A program made the position numbers and the translations under genes. Below are positions 1 through 64,000 of a stretch of DNA of 64,000 nt, one piece after another. The DNA comes from Hofstenia miamia (Eukaryota; Xenacoelomorpha; Acoela; Hofsteniidae). The notes beneath the pieces are model-generated. The model was not told where the DNA came from. It made no database searches and saw only the letters and a program-made list of their open reading frames with translations. The stretch covers positions 517,053-581,052 of the forward strand of contig CABFPE010000145.1 in NCBI GenBank assembly GCA_900660155.1. The letters run 5' to 3'. Position 1 is the first letter of the stretch. Each line of letters starts with the position of its first letter.

Positions 1-202
1 TCCGATTATTAGTGAAGATTGGTTTCTGTAGTCTCATAATAGTGTATCGAAATCTTCATGTATTATGGTTGATTTTGAAATTGCCTCCGTTAAGCAACAA
101 CCTGCAAACCTTTTCCACAAATATATAGAGATTTAGAACTATTTCACAAGTTGTTGATTGTATTGCGATTGACTGTTGTACAATGACACCTTTCTATATC
201 AG

Positions 203-301
203 CTTGCTGTCGACGTCCTTGCCATTCCTGCAACTAGTGTACCTAGTGAAAGATTTTTCTCGTCATACAGTTTCATGATTAATAAATTTAGATTTTGTAA
301 G
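203..301 (+). pseudogene. hAT-family transposase C-terminal relic
   Basis: One open frame gives LAVDVLAIPATSVPSERFFS followed by SYSFMINKFRFCK. This matches the hAT transposase dimerisation region (pattern: dvLaIPATSVPSERvFS...). Nothing recognisable remains on either side apart from the window edge, so it is a decayed fragment of a DNA transposon. Confidence 0.75.
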
Positions 302-2630
302 TTTCCTGGTTTAACTTTTTCTAGCTTACTTTCAATAAATATTTAATTTTTTTGATAGGCACTCCTGACCAATTTTTTTGCAGGTAAGCGTTGACGTTGC
401 TTAAGGAAATATTGGAACGCAACATATAATTTTAGTGTAACGAGATTGCACTACATTGTGTTATTCCATTTATTGCTGTTCAAAAGCTAGTTAATGAGAT
501 GATCTGGTTGATTTTAACTTTAAAGATTGCGTGCGGGTGAAGATGAAAACTTCTGGTTGACTTACTGATGACACATATCTGTAAAATTAATTTTAAATGA
601 AAAATATCAGAATTTGCTGCTCCTGAAGTATGGCATTTAATCCGAAAAGGGCAAGATAGTTTTTCGTTTCAAAATCAGCCTTAGAAAACACAGATTTAAA
701 ATGATATACATTTTTAGAAGAAGGTTTCCGTAAAAACTTCAAAATACATATATCCTCTTTACGCAAGTAGGAAAACAAATATGTTAAGTTCATTTTTATC
801 TAGAGGCAGATAAATCGTATTTCATGCCTTATTTTCTTATTAACTGATATTTCTAAACGCTAAGCATTCTCAAAGCAAGTGAACATTGATATCAATCTAC
901 TTTGCTTTTAAAAGGATTTTTAATTTTCTTTCTCAAGTTTATTTATTTCAACATCAGAGAGGTGGCTTATGAACAACAATAACAATCACTAATCGAACCA
1001 AGGTCTTTTCTAAGCTTTTTTAATTAAACTTTCTACAGGAAAATGAGTAATCGCAGTCTAAATGACTTTCCCCGCACTTTTACGTTGCATTCAAATTTCA
1101 ATTGCGTCAGATTTACAATCTTAAGTTTTGAAATATTGGTTGCAAATAATTTGAAAATATTTGCATATTACACTCATTTCAAAATTTAATGTTTTTTCAA
1201 TGGCTCAGCGTTCTAGGACTTTTTTGCAAAAGGCCTTATTAGCAAACAATAAATTTTAGCAATATATTCCAATTTGAATGTCAACATGTCATCAATTTGT
1301 AGCTTCGCAGCTGTTTTGAAAATTTTCATAAACAAAATTAAGGCATCCCAATTTTTGCGTGTTTTCTCGAAGTCATTTTTATAATCTTTGTGGTTGATAT
1401 TCATAATTTTGCTATCCAAGAAGCCGAAAGCGCTCATCCATAACCTTTAATTCAGTAATTACAACCGTTTTGCCACGATCCTGCATCACGTGGTAAACTA
1501 CAATTGCTGGGTTTGTTTAAAAATTTGCTTTGCTCAAAATGGACGAAGTTTTTAATCATTATAATTTACTAGTGATTTAAAATATTTTTATTTGAAACGC
1601 AATATTAAATTGTCTGCAACACGCCTTTCTCACTGCGATATTTTATTAATCCTGTCACTTCACGGGCTTCATAAATCACGCTTTCAACTTTTTTATTTCA
1701 AAAGTTTATTTACTTTCGATAAACTAAATTTATACTTTTATAATGAACATATAGGCTAGTCATCGTCATATTAAAATATATCAAATATAATTTCTAAAGC
1801 TATGGGTTTATTTGTGATGAAAAAGGCCTATAAAATGAAGAAGATTACTCCATTGGTTTCATTCCAAAACCAATCAGCTTTCTCAAACACAATACTGTTA
1901 TTAAATTAAGGAAAGTTTCTGTATTCTACTCTTTTCTACATCTGAAGATTTAGTTTGTGAAGACCAGCTGCACGGAAGTATTACTTCCGTATAATCATGT
2001 TTTTTGTTAAGATGCCAATTGTTTGCCTTCATATAATTCAATTTAACGGCTATTCCTATTTTGGTTATCATCACTTTGAAACCATCCCTAAAACAGACAT
2101 GTTTATAGATTTAATATAGCTATGTTTAGAACATGTCAATACCTTGACTATATGTTACATGCTTATTTCTTATTGGATGAACAGCTCACAATTCTTTTAT
2201 ATATACACAAAATGCCATGCATTTAATTCTCATTTTATCGATGTAACCTCATTAATATTTTATTTACAGATCACTGAGCCATATAAATTAATTGTTAGCT
2301 TAAAATACAACTAAATTAATGTTTAGATTAAATGGAAGCCTCTTATATCATGCACATCTTGCTCATTCCATGTGAACATTAAAAGTAGCACCCTTTAATA
2401 TTGTACTCCAATCGAACTAGTAAATTTTTGATTCTGCTACTCTTTATAGTTTTGGGTAGTATCAAATTTTCAATGAAATATGTAAAACTTTTAATATTTT
2501 ATATTTGAAATCTCTTAGTTTTGCCTCAGAAATCAAACAGTTTTTTTGAGAAATACTTAGAGATGTTAAATCTTAAGACAAAAAACGTTACCTGTATTGG
2601 GGTTACTGAAGAAGTCAACTGACTAAATCA
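302..2630. other. AT-rich non-coding stretch
   Basis: No exon, RNA gene or transposon ends recognised. Short chance open frames only. Confidence 0.5.
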
Positions 2631-3480
2631 ATGAGTGGAACCAAAATCCGGGTGCGGACCATACCCCTAGAAGTGTCCCTGACTGGTTTGATCTTAAAAA
2701 CCTCTGGCAACTCCTGGCACGCAGAGTGCTGACCTGTGTTGAGTCTGATCATCAGAGTGAAGCTGAAGGCCGAACTTCAGTTAAGAGGGTTGCGCTTCTC
2801 CCGCTTTGGCCAACCAAGGCTACTAACGGTGGTAACTTAAGAGAGCGCCTGCTGGCTGCAAATAGACCCGTGAAAATAATTTCGGAGCAATATTTACTAA
2901 AATGTAAATCATTCAAGCTAATATAGAAGCCTCGCTCAACCCCTTAATAGATGGCAAGATGTTGGATCATACCTACCTGTGACACGGCAAAGCTGCCTCA
3001 CAGGAAGGCACAGCAAACGCTGGCCTAGGCCTTTCTCATAGGCCAGAGACAGAGAGTTTGCTTTCTGTGTGACTTCCCTATGAGACGCACCTTAACTAGT
3101 GCCAGTAGCAGTCTTGCTAACAGTTTTTCCACTGCATCGCCGTCTGTCTCCACAACATTAGAACAGACAGGCTTCTTGACCGTTACCGCCCCATATATAA
3201 AAAGTATGCATGGTGGCACCATCTGTACCCTGGTTTTAACTTCTGATGTGGGTGCGGACCTCCGCACACCGGCGCGACCAATGAGTGTTAGCATTACCCA
3301 GGAACCACCGCGAGAAGGTACTCTTTGGGACGTTTTAGGCAAAGCCCTTATGGTTCCCGTTACCTGTATAACTTTTATCCCACCGCAAGTTGTTTTAATT
3401 TTACCGCTAACCACCGCAATTGTGTAAATCGCTACCGCGGTATTACAGCACCGCACTCATCTCTAACATGAAGATATAAT
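2630..3480. repeat. GC-richer block, unclassified (probable dispersed repeat)
   Basis: Composition changes abruptly from AT-rich to about balanced, then back. Motifs gggtgcggacc occur at 2650 and 3250, and a degenerate accgc-rich stretch fills 3300-3455. Open frames exist on both strands (3080-3427 on +, 3025-3456 on -), but neither product resembles a family I know. A tatataaaaag sequence near 3196 looks like a TATA box. Possibly part of an LTR or another retroelement; identity is not established. Confidence 0.4.
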
Positions 3481-5963
3481 CCATAGAATCTTATTTCAAA
3501 ACGAAATATCAATTTATGAATCTATCTCCACATAATTAATATAGGCACGTGCATGGTGAAATATTTAAATTTCACTGTGGTCTTTGAAATCACAGTAATA
3601 ATCTTTCGTGAAATTGAACTTGCAATTATTTTAGAGATGAGACTGATTGAATCAGTTGCATGACACAAATGGTCGGTCAAAAATATAGAATCAAGAGCAG
3701 TTTCTAGTTGTAGATAATTTCCAACTTTTTGAAGTTATTTACACCGTCATTGTATGAGCTTACTTGTTGGGTTTGCTTGTAAGTTGACGTACTGGTCCAT
3801 CAAAAACGGCTTTTCTGCTAGTAGTTCGATGAATTGATCTTAGTTCTTCAACAGAAACTGCTTTATATTCACCGATGAGCCCACATTTTATTTTTGTAGG
3901 CCATGGGAGCTCTACAATAGAAATCTGGATAAGTTCCCTGAATGTATGATATTGTAAATTGAGGTGTCTTTTGTACACTCAACGTCTATAGATATAAATC
4001 AATGCAATTAAGTTCAAAGTTTTATTGTACATTAGATACATGTTTAGATGATGACATGAGTTAAGTATTCTAAGAAATTTTAACTGAAAATTTCCTATTA
4101 TTTTTTTCATGTCCCTTAGTTTACAATATTATTGTAAGCTCATTTCTATTTAAACTTTAGAATAAGACAAATTCTACACACGATGGGGATAACTTATGTA
4201 AAATCGTAATAAAGTGATTGCTGCTTTTAGATTGGTAATATTTAAAACCTTTGATTGATTAACTTTTTATGTTAAGGTTTTCAATACCATGATTTAGGCA
4301 GAATTGCAACTGACAATCAAATAACCAGCTAGTGATTATCTTCGCATGATTGTACATAGTTCGTCATCATTGCCAAAATCCCTGCATTAACGGATAATAT
4401 TTATTTTACAATTTCTTAGTATTTGCCTCCATTAATTATATGATCGTTAGGATGAGGTATTAGTGCTTCTCCTGCGATGAATTCCTTTGTTGAACGTACA
4501 ACATATTGAGAAACAGGCCATTGATTAGTCTGTTATAGATTTTGCTATAGAATCATTTTTGAAAATTTCGTAATCTTACTATAGATTTTTTGAAATCTCA
4601 GAATTTCAAAATATGCCTATTTATCTATCATTAATAAAAAAATGCGTGATCTATAATTCTGCAGACACAGTCTGGGCGTCTAATGTGATTTTAAGTTCAG
4701 AGCTAAGTTTTCAAAAATGTCAGACTTTTCTACACAACTGTGTTTGTGGGATAACATTATAATATATAAAATATATATTATATTTTCTCACCAGTAAACA
4801 TAGAAGAGCACATTATACAGTTCGAAATAATTCCACTATGAAAACTAACCCAAATGAACTACCAAATATTAATTGTAATTATATCTTCATTCTTAAACAA
4901 TGATGCAATATGGTAATTCAATTTTCGCAATTCATTTTTCGTTTTATCGGTTTGCTATCATGAACATTGGATTAAGGAAGAGGGTTAAGAATATTAATGA
5001 ATATAATGTGATCAGTGACGTCGGAAATGGGAGAATGAAGAGTACATGACACTCCATTCATATACCCCTTGCAAAATACAATTATTTACAAAAACCGACA
5101 CTTTTAAGAAATTTGCAATACATATACTGCCAATTTATAAGTAAACGTATATCTTATATTATATTGTTTTAACGCTACTGAATGTAATTATTCTATAGTT
5201 GGGCTTTTCTGGATGAGAGTTTTTGTGTGGTATCTGTAGAAGATGAATTTTTTAAGCAATGCGTTAGCGCAATTATTATCTATCATCAGCACATGACGGT
5301 TTCACAGTGCACTTGATTTCAATTCTGATTTATTCCAAATCCACTCAGACGCGCACAGTATTTCGCATGGACGTTAAAAGCTATTTTACTATTATAAACT
5401 CCCGCTTTCTCATAACTGCATTCTATTTATTTTAACACACCAATTTCTTATTATTATGTCACACTAATTCCAATTATTCTCTTGTCGTTTCCAATGCATT
5501 ATCTCTAACGTGTCAATTATTTATAAATGATTTTAAGTACAGAAAACTAATGCATTTCTTTATTAGCGCTTCATTCATAAGAAACTGACCATGCATATTT
5601 TGATAATTTATTCCTAAAAAACAACACTAACCCACGTTGGTCGACAATTTTTCATGTTAAGCATTTGATGCCGAAGTTAATAACATTTTGGTATTTATCC
5701 CATTTCCATCAATCTTCAATCTGTTTTCTGGATTTGACCAACTTTTCATTTACAGTGCATTCTTCATGTACAAATGCTAAATGCAATTATTTGAAAATTT
5801 ACATTATAGTTATATATTTACGTTTGACCAATATATTTTACTTTATAGCGTTCCAGTTCATTACTTTTGGGCTTCAACGAACCTATGTATAACTAGGTGT
5901 CATATCTCCAGGTTCGGCTTTCTGTTGCCATATGTAATGCCAGCATTTCGTTATTGAATATCG

Positions 5964-5997
<34 letters not shown>

Positions 5998-8900
5998 TAT
6001 AAAATTTTGTTGATCCCTGGGATGAAACAGCTGTAACAAAATGTCTGAAGCATCCTTTTATACCGTTTATTAGTATTAAGGGTATTTGCGAGCGATATAT
6101 GCTGCTGAACAAGGCAATTTAGTTAGATGTCCTAACAAAATATGTATGTTTAATTTGAGTTGTATCAAATACTACATCACCAAGGTTATAAGGAATGAAT
6201 TTCACTATGCTTTGCCTTACGAATAATTCTTTAAGTAAGTTTAAGACGAGCTTGTCTTTACAGTAGAGCTTTTACTAATCTTTTTTACTGCTTGATCAGC
6301 ACCAAAAGGAACGCGAAATTGACACTAATATTTATTTTCATGTTTATCTCACAAATCATTGTCGTATACAATTTTCGATGATCTAAATAATTTTTCAGTG
6401 AATTGTCGTTTTTGTTAAACACTGACATCGGGATATTCGTTGCGTTTAGTTTTCTTTAGTAGAAAGAATTTGACTGTTTCACGAGGATAGTAATATACAG
6501 TTCTACATCCATTAAGATCCCCCTAGCAAGTGCCCATTGAGGCATTTTTCGCTAAGGAAATTGTGATTTTGATTGCCAATTAAGTTGTGTTTTGCAATTT
6601 TGCTACTATTTTAAATAAATTACCTTTGGAACTCAAGATAAACTGCTTCATATTTTTTATTAGGTGCTCAACATGTAGCTAAAGATGCGCGATATCATCA
6701 TTTTAATTCAATACTATCCTTTATAAAATATCTACATCGATACGAAGTTCGATATTTTCGTTTCACTGTTTATGTGGGTGCATAAAGTGGCACTCAGCAT
6801 ATAATAAAGAAACACACAATGACCAAGTAAATACTTTATTAAACTATTACAACGTTAGTATGCAAACACGACACACATGACGTGTAGTATTCCATCTTAG
6901 ACATTTAATTTTAAAAACATTAACTTCTGAATGGACTCAATAAATTCATTTATTTTCTCTTTTCATCAATAGATTATTATCAATAATTGAACGAGATGTA
7001 TAACAAAAAATAACACACTGAAAATATCGAAATAGACTATATCAAAATTAAATATCGACCGATATTCGATATTTTCACATTATAGATTTTCCATAAGACA
7101 TGCTTGATGTCGTTGCTGCTCGAGATAATTACTCGCGAAATTTCCAATAAACAAACTAGGTGTTTCGCAAGAACACTTCAGTAAGCTGTGGCAGTGAGCA
7201 TGGGTAGTTCGAAATACTGTTTTTAAAAATAAAACGGCATTTAGTCAAGCAGTGTGAGTCTTCAAAAGATGCCTGTTTAATGGTATTTCTACCAGGACAG
7301 TGTTTAGTTCCTTATGTTCCTCTGAAAGTGATATCGTGATATCGTGATATCCTGAATAGCAAGCCTATGAATGCAATTAAATACAATATGTTCCAAAGTT
7401 TATAATTCACTTATGTCTTTGCCTTATGCGATGGAATAGTAAGTTTTCCACGTGGCTCCATTAGAGGAATTGACATGGCGCTACACTGTTTGAGAAGCCC
7501 ATGACTGCATTAAGGTAATGCAATTACGATTTTGAATAATGGATGTTCTTTGTAGTTTTATCAGTCGAATAGCCATGAATATGATCGAATCCAGATTTAA
7601 GATCATTAGAACATACAGGACAGATGAGAAGCATTGGGTAAAAGGCGTGAAATTAGTATAATTCACTTCCATGTGTAATTTCTCATTTGACTTGTGTACG
7701 AAAAAATGTCTTTCACAAATGTAGATCATCCTCCATAAGCTGTCATAATATATGCAGTCAGGTGTTCTTAAAGGATCCCATAACAATACTATCAATTAGG
7801 TCTGTTATCTTCTAGGTTTTATAACTACGCGAGACAAGAAATTGGTAACATATATGCTAGTTTTATAAATTTTCTTATTCTGGAAGATATCCCAGTAAAA
7901 TGTACTGAGTATCACAATAAGAACTTACGTATAAGCGAATTTTGGTACTGTAAGTAACATGGTGATAGCCGAATGAATATGCTGATAAAACTAGAGGGAA
8001 ATAACAATTTAAAATCCACATATGTCTTGCAAGATCTTCAAGTTCGTTGCTGAATTGTACATGTGTTGAATGTATGATTGGTTAAAAAGTATGAACTGCG
8101 TTGGATTTTTTGTCAGGGAAAGAAATATTGATAGTCGAAGAAACTTACTAAGATTAATATAATCATTTTTCAATATTTGGTCAAATTCTTGCATTCTTAT
8201 TTTCTATCTTTTGGTGCTTCATTTTCTTAACTTGTAATAAATTTCAAGTCCGAATTCCCTTATTATTCTCCTCCTGTGAATTTTAGATATGACATAGAGT
8301 GGTATCAATTTATTTGAAATGCGTCCTCACATTAATGAGTTTATTTGATGATAGATTTGATATAAACTAAAGACATTCAGGTTCAAAATTGTTGCTCTAT
8401 TTTATTTATTTAGAGAATGTTTATTAAAAAATTGCAGAATTTGACTCTGAGATCAATTTGGGTTAAAGCCGGATTCTACACTGGATTTCAAAATTGCTGT
8501 ATTCTACGCCTTTTCCAGTTTAGTTTTTGTCATCTTCATTTTAGTTTCAAGTGGGCCTTATTTTATTTTTGAGAGCTTCTTCATATAATTGAATTGAGAG
8601 TTGTCATTTTTACAATATGTTTCTGAGTATCTGTCAATAAAAAATGGATGAAGATGAGTAAGCAATTAATTGAACATTACATTGTGAATTTTTTGAAAGT
8701 TTAAATTTATTGCATCAAAAATTGAATTGTTGGACTTTTAGTCTTTTAAATAGTGCGCAGTGTGTTGTGACTGTCTTTCTCTATTCCCTATAGAATTTGT
8801 TAATTGGTCTCTTGCTCTAATAACGTTGTCACAAATTATGAATCCGTTGATGAAATGAGTTTGAAAGGATTGATTGGCGTGTTTAACGATAATTAATAAT

Positions 8901-10597
8901 GCATTTGACATTTAGCGCATACTTAGTTTCTGTATTGCAAATTACTTTTATTTATCTACTATAGAAACGGTTATTTTCTAAAAATATGCCCTTGTTAACA
9001 TTTAATTGCAATCTTTTCCAAACATAGTTGTTTCGGTATTGAATATGGTTTTTAAAAATAGTTTTCTTAATTGATTATTGAACATGTCATACTGATTAAC
9101 TTTGGCGTTTGGACATTTTTGAATTTATTTGTGCAAATGTCTAATTTTAGAAAAACACAGGGTGAGACACTTGCTTACCATTTTTCAATCTCTTTTCTAA
9201 AGCTTCAATGAGTACTTTTCAAGAATGAACGAACGACTTTCTTGAAAATGACGAGTGCTAATTGTATTTCTCGTCTACAGTCTTCGCTAGTAGCAAGCTT
9301 TCTATTTGTAGTCTCCTATTTATATAGTAAATGCCAAAAAATTTCAAATTTCAAAATGAAAGGCAGTACTTTTATTTTATTGGAAGGAATTTCAGTTGTA
9401 CTTCAAATCCTCTTTAAATGGAAAGCAAATTTTGGAACTAATAATTATATTCCTATAATCATTTATACTAACAAGCATAGAATCCTAATTTTTCTATGCT
9501 TTTCTCTAGCATATATTAATAATGTGTTTTTTAATAAATTTCTCATCTTGTCTCACTATTCTTCGTAGACAGTTTTGTAACTTATGATTTGTCAAATACA
9601 ATCCACTTGACCCCATTTACATTCATCTTTGAAGTACTTAGTTGCACATTGTACGCAAGGAAATCAAATTTCCTTCATTGTGTATCCGGACATCTTCTTA
9701 ACATTTTCTTTGAATCTACAATTTAATGTTCTTTTGTTTGTAAGACAGCAAACATTTATCCATTAAAAATTAAAAGAAGCGAAACATTCGTGATACTAAA
9801 TGTTTTTGTAGAAAGATTTTCATAGTAACATTGTAATGGTTAAAAATTATTTAGGTAATATTGAAGTTTAATTTTAACTCCTAAGAACACTATGCATTTT
9901 TCAAGATAAACACCACAAAATGTCCAAGTTATTTGTTATAATCCAAAAAAAATTATTTTAGTAAATTGCTTTGGTCACCCATAAGTTTTTTGGTTTCACT
10001 ACTTAGAAGTGAACGTTTCTTTAAATTATGTGTACATTTTATACTACTTTAAATTTTTGCGAACTTTTTATTATATTAAGAAATATTTTGCGCTAACTTC
10101 AGATTTTGAAGTTTACTTGTTTATATGGCCTAAGACTGCCGCGTTTTTTAGAACCGAATCGAGAGCAATTACAAAGCAAACGTAAAATACTGACTAAATA
10201 TTGAAATGTTAGATATGATGAAGATAAAATATTAATTGAATGTACGTTCATGTTGTTATACAAAGTTTTCAAACTAAATATAAGCTGCCCCTGACATAAA
10301 TATTCAAATTGTGGTTTTCTGTTCTCTTACGTTATTTTAGTGAAAAACATTTTAGCGTCTGCATTTAATGTTGAAAATTTAAATATGTGATTTTATTAAC
10401 AGAAATGTTGCAATTAGTAACGTCAATCATCAGTTTGATGTTCCCAAAAACCTCTCATCTTTATTTAATTATACAAGCTGCCTTCATTCCTTTTAGAGTC
10501 ACACAACCTAATGCTAACTAGACTCTTATTCTTTTAATTTAGTAGATTTTGAATAGAAAATCAGGCGCGTTTCGAATATTTTTATATTTTTGTTTAG
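3481..10597. other. Non-coding stretch upstream of first visible Cav1 exon
   Basis: Probably intronic to the calcium channel gene, since its 5' exons must lie upstream. Holds an AT microsatellite (5966-5995) and a small gatatcgt repeat near 7330; no gene recognised. Confidence 0.5.
5966..5995. repeat. (AT)n microsatellite
   Basis: About 15 uninterrupted AT units. Confidence 0.95.
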
Positions 10598-62271
<51,674 letters not shown>

Positions 62272-63966
62272 GTTTCTATCATTAATTTTAGACGAATAGT
62301 TGAATCATTCAGAGCATGTAGTTTACTTCATAATAAAGTATCACAGAAATGTGTGATGCATCTATATCTTTCATATACTTATTCAATTAATCCACCTGCT
62401 TAAGATTAAATATGTAGCTTTAGCAAAACAATACAAATCTACTCTCTATCTTAACTAGGAATTCTTCAAAACACATTTACTGCAACTATCAGTAAAAGGC
62501 AGCTTATGCTTTGCAGAGGGGTTATATAATGCATGGATATTCATTACATGATTCCTCTAGTGATGGCATAAATCTTGATATATCATGCTGTAGCTAATGT
62601 GCTATTTCAAAATATTGAGTATTCTTAAGAAAACAATTACGTTAATGAAAATTAAATCAGTTAAATAAGTGATTCAAAAAATCGAAGGAAATGTTTGCAC
62701 TCTCTATTGATTGCAACACCTATTATTTATGAAAAAATGAGTGTTGTGAAATCATACTTAGTGTCATTCATATGGAGAAGGAAGTGAAGAATAAAAATTG
62801 TTCTAGCTGTAAACATTGTTGATTCTTTTTTATGAGTGGAATCGTTTCTCTTGTTTCTGACAGATGTAATATCAAGCTGAACGAAAAAAACTAAATTTTT
62901 CTTTATGGGTAGCTACCCATCGTAATATAAATAAAACGTTCTCATTCGAAAATTTATAATAAATGTTATACACTTGGCTTGCATTTATATTTAATACTTT
63001 CATTTCTCGAAATACTGTATTTTGTAATGAGATAGCATTTACAACATGAGTTATCAGGTTAAATTTGAATTTGTAAGCAATTTATTTTTTAACGAGTGTT
63101 TTTAGTTGTGTTTGTTCTGTTTTTCTTCAGTTGTCTAATTTGTTGCAAATACTTAGTGATCGTGATGTAGTGTCCCAATTGAGCTTAGCACTATTCCGTT
63201 CAGAAAAGTTTACATACATTGGCGGTTAGGTTACTATGTCGTGTAGTTAAGATTGTATTTGACGTTAATCTCTTGTCTGCTAGTTATTCATAGGGAAAAA
63301 TGAAGGTTATGAAATGATTTATTTTTACTAATTTTAATTTAATTATCATTTTTTATGAGAATATTTTCACAATTACACAAGAATTGAAATGTTGACCCCT
63401 ATCCATCAATTAATTAAGTCAAAATCATGTAATTAGAAATACTCTAATGTTCATATGAAATCATAATATGAATGAAGCCAATATTAAATAAATAGTCTAA
63501 TAAATTGGGCAAAGATTTATACAAATTATAAGCATGTATTTGGAGGCATGCTTACACTTCAAATATTTCTCCTTGTAAAAAATTATGAACACAATTTACA
63601 ATAAAACTTTTTACATCCTTGGGGTGCTCGGGAAAATTGAGTTTTTGCCTCCAATACATCTTTTAAGATTGTTTCTTGGAAATGAAACAGTGAGGTGTGT
63701 TAACATCAAATTCCTCCACACAAAATTTTTATGCTATTATATGCAAAATAATGTGGAAACTACAAAAATAATATTGGTTTTTGCGGAAAAATTATATTTG
63801 GTTTAAAATTTCCAATTAAAATTTATCTAAAAATGTGCCATTTTGCAGTCATTGAATAATCCAAGTAAAGCATAAAGGTTTTTTCAACAGTGTAAACAAT
63901 CAGTAAAAACATTACAGGGCTTGGTCACGGGATAGGTAGCATTTAGTCTTAAAAATTAAGATTGAA

Positions 63967-64000
<34 letters not shown>
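62272..64000. other. Intron/3' flank, no further Cav1 exon found
   Basis: No sequence matching the next conserved Cav1 segment was found. Ends in an AT microsatellite (63968-63998). Confidence 0.5.
63968..63998. repeat. (AT)n microsatellite
   Basis: About 15 AT units at the window edge. Confidence 0.93.

Noticed and set aside
3025-3456. 143-codon open frame on the minus strand overlapping a 115-codon frame on the plus strand
   Set aside because: Neither product resembles a known protein and the block looks repeat-like; not called as a gene.
9242-9568. 108-codon open frame, hydrophobic
   Set aside because: No similarity recognised, AT-rich composition like its surroundings, and no supporting splice signals; likely chance.
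1-10597. Search for the missing Cav1 N-terminus/IS1 exon (pattern EWKPFE.LIL)
   Set aside because: Not found on the plus strand; probably upstream of the window.

Overview
This is an AT-rich eukaryotic (animal) window dominated by one large gene on the + strand: the middle part of an L-type (Cav1) voltage-gated calcium channel alpha-1 subunit. Thirty exons were read with canonical AG/GT borders and consistent phase, running from the end of the IS1-S2 loop (10598) to the pre-IQ/EF-hand region after IVS6 (62271). A transcript using one exon of each alternative pair gives 3933 nt, or 1311 codons, without a stop. The 5' exons (N-terminus, IS1) and the 3' exons (IQ domain, C-terminal tail) were not found and probably lie outside the window. 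Protein similarity is closest to what I know of Drosophila Ca-alpha1D and other arthropod Cav1 channels. Long AT-rich introns full of Tc1/mariner and hAT debris fit an arthropod such as a chelicerate or crustacean, but the species cannot be fixed from this sequence.

Layout: 1-10597 has no recognised gene; it holds a hAT transposase relic at the left edge and a GC-richer block of unknown origin at about 2.63-3.48 kb. Domain I and the beta-subunit-binding I-II loop occupy 10.6-21.5 kb, interrupted by a mariner relic (13.3-14.5 kb) and a Tc1-like relic (18.8-19.6 kb). Domain II covers 25.1-39.9 kb, with an almost complete but dead Tc1-family element with long inverted repeats at 34.9-36.6 kb. 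The II-III loop covers 39.8-44.2 kb, with a hAT element that contains a hairpin MITE at 41.3-42.2 kb. Domain III covers 44.2-55.1 kb and domain IV 55.2-62.3 kb.

The most interesting biology is two pairs of tandemly duplicated, equal-length, phase-0 exons. One pair (50073-50180 and 51193-51300) encodes the S4-S5 linker and S5 of domain III. The other (56561-56644 and 56682-56765) encodes IVS3. The IVS3 pair is separated by only 37 nt, a spacing that could by itself enforce mutually exclusive splicing. Together they allow four channel isoforms differing in a gating linker/pore helix and in a voltage-sensor helix.

One artefact matters for anyone using this assembly: 57494-58646 is repeated as 58648-59800 on either side of a single N at 58647. 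This duplicates the IVS4 exon and adds a truncated copy of the IVS5 exon; it is very probably an unmerged contig overlap.
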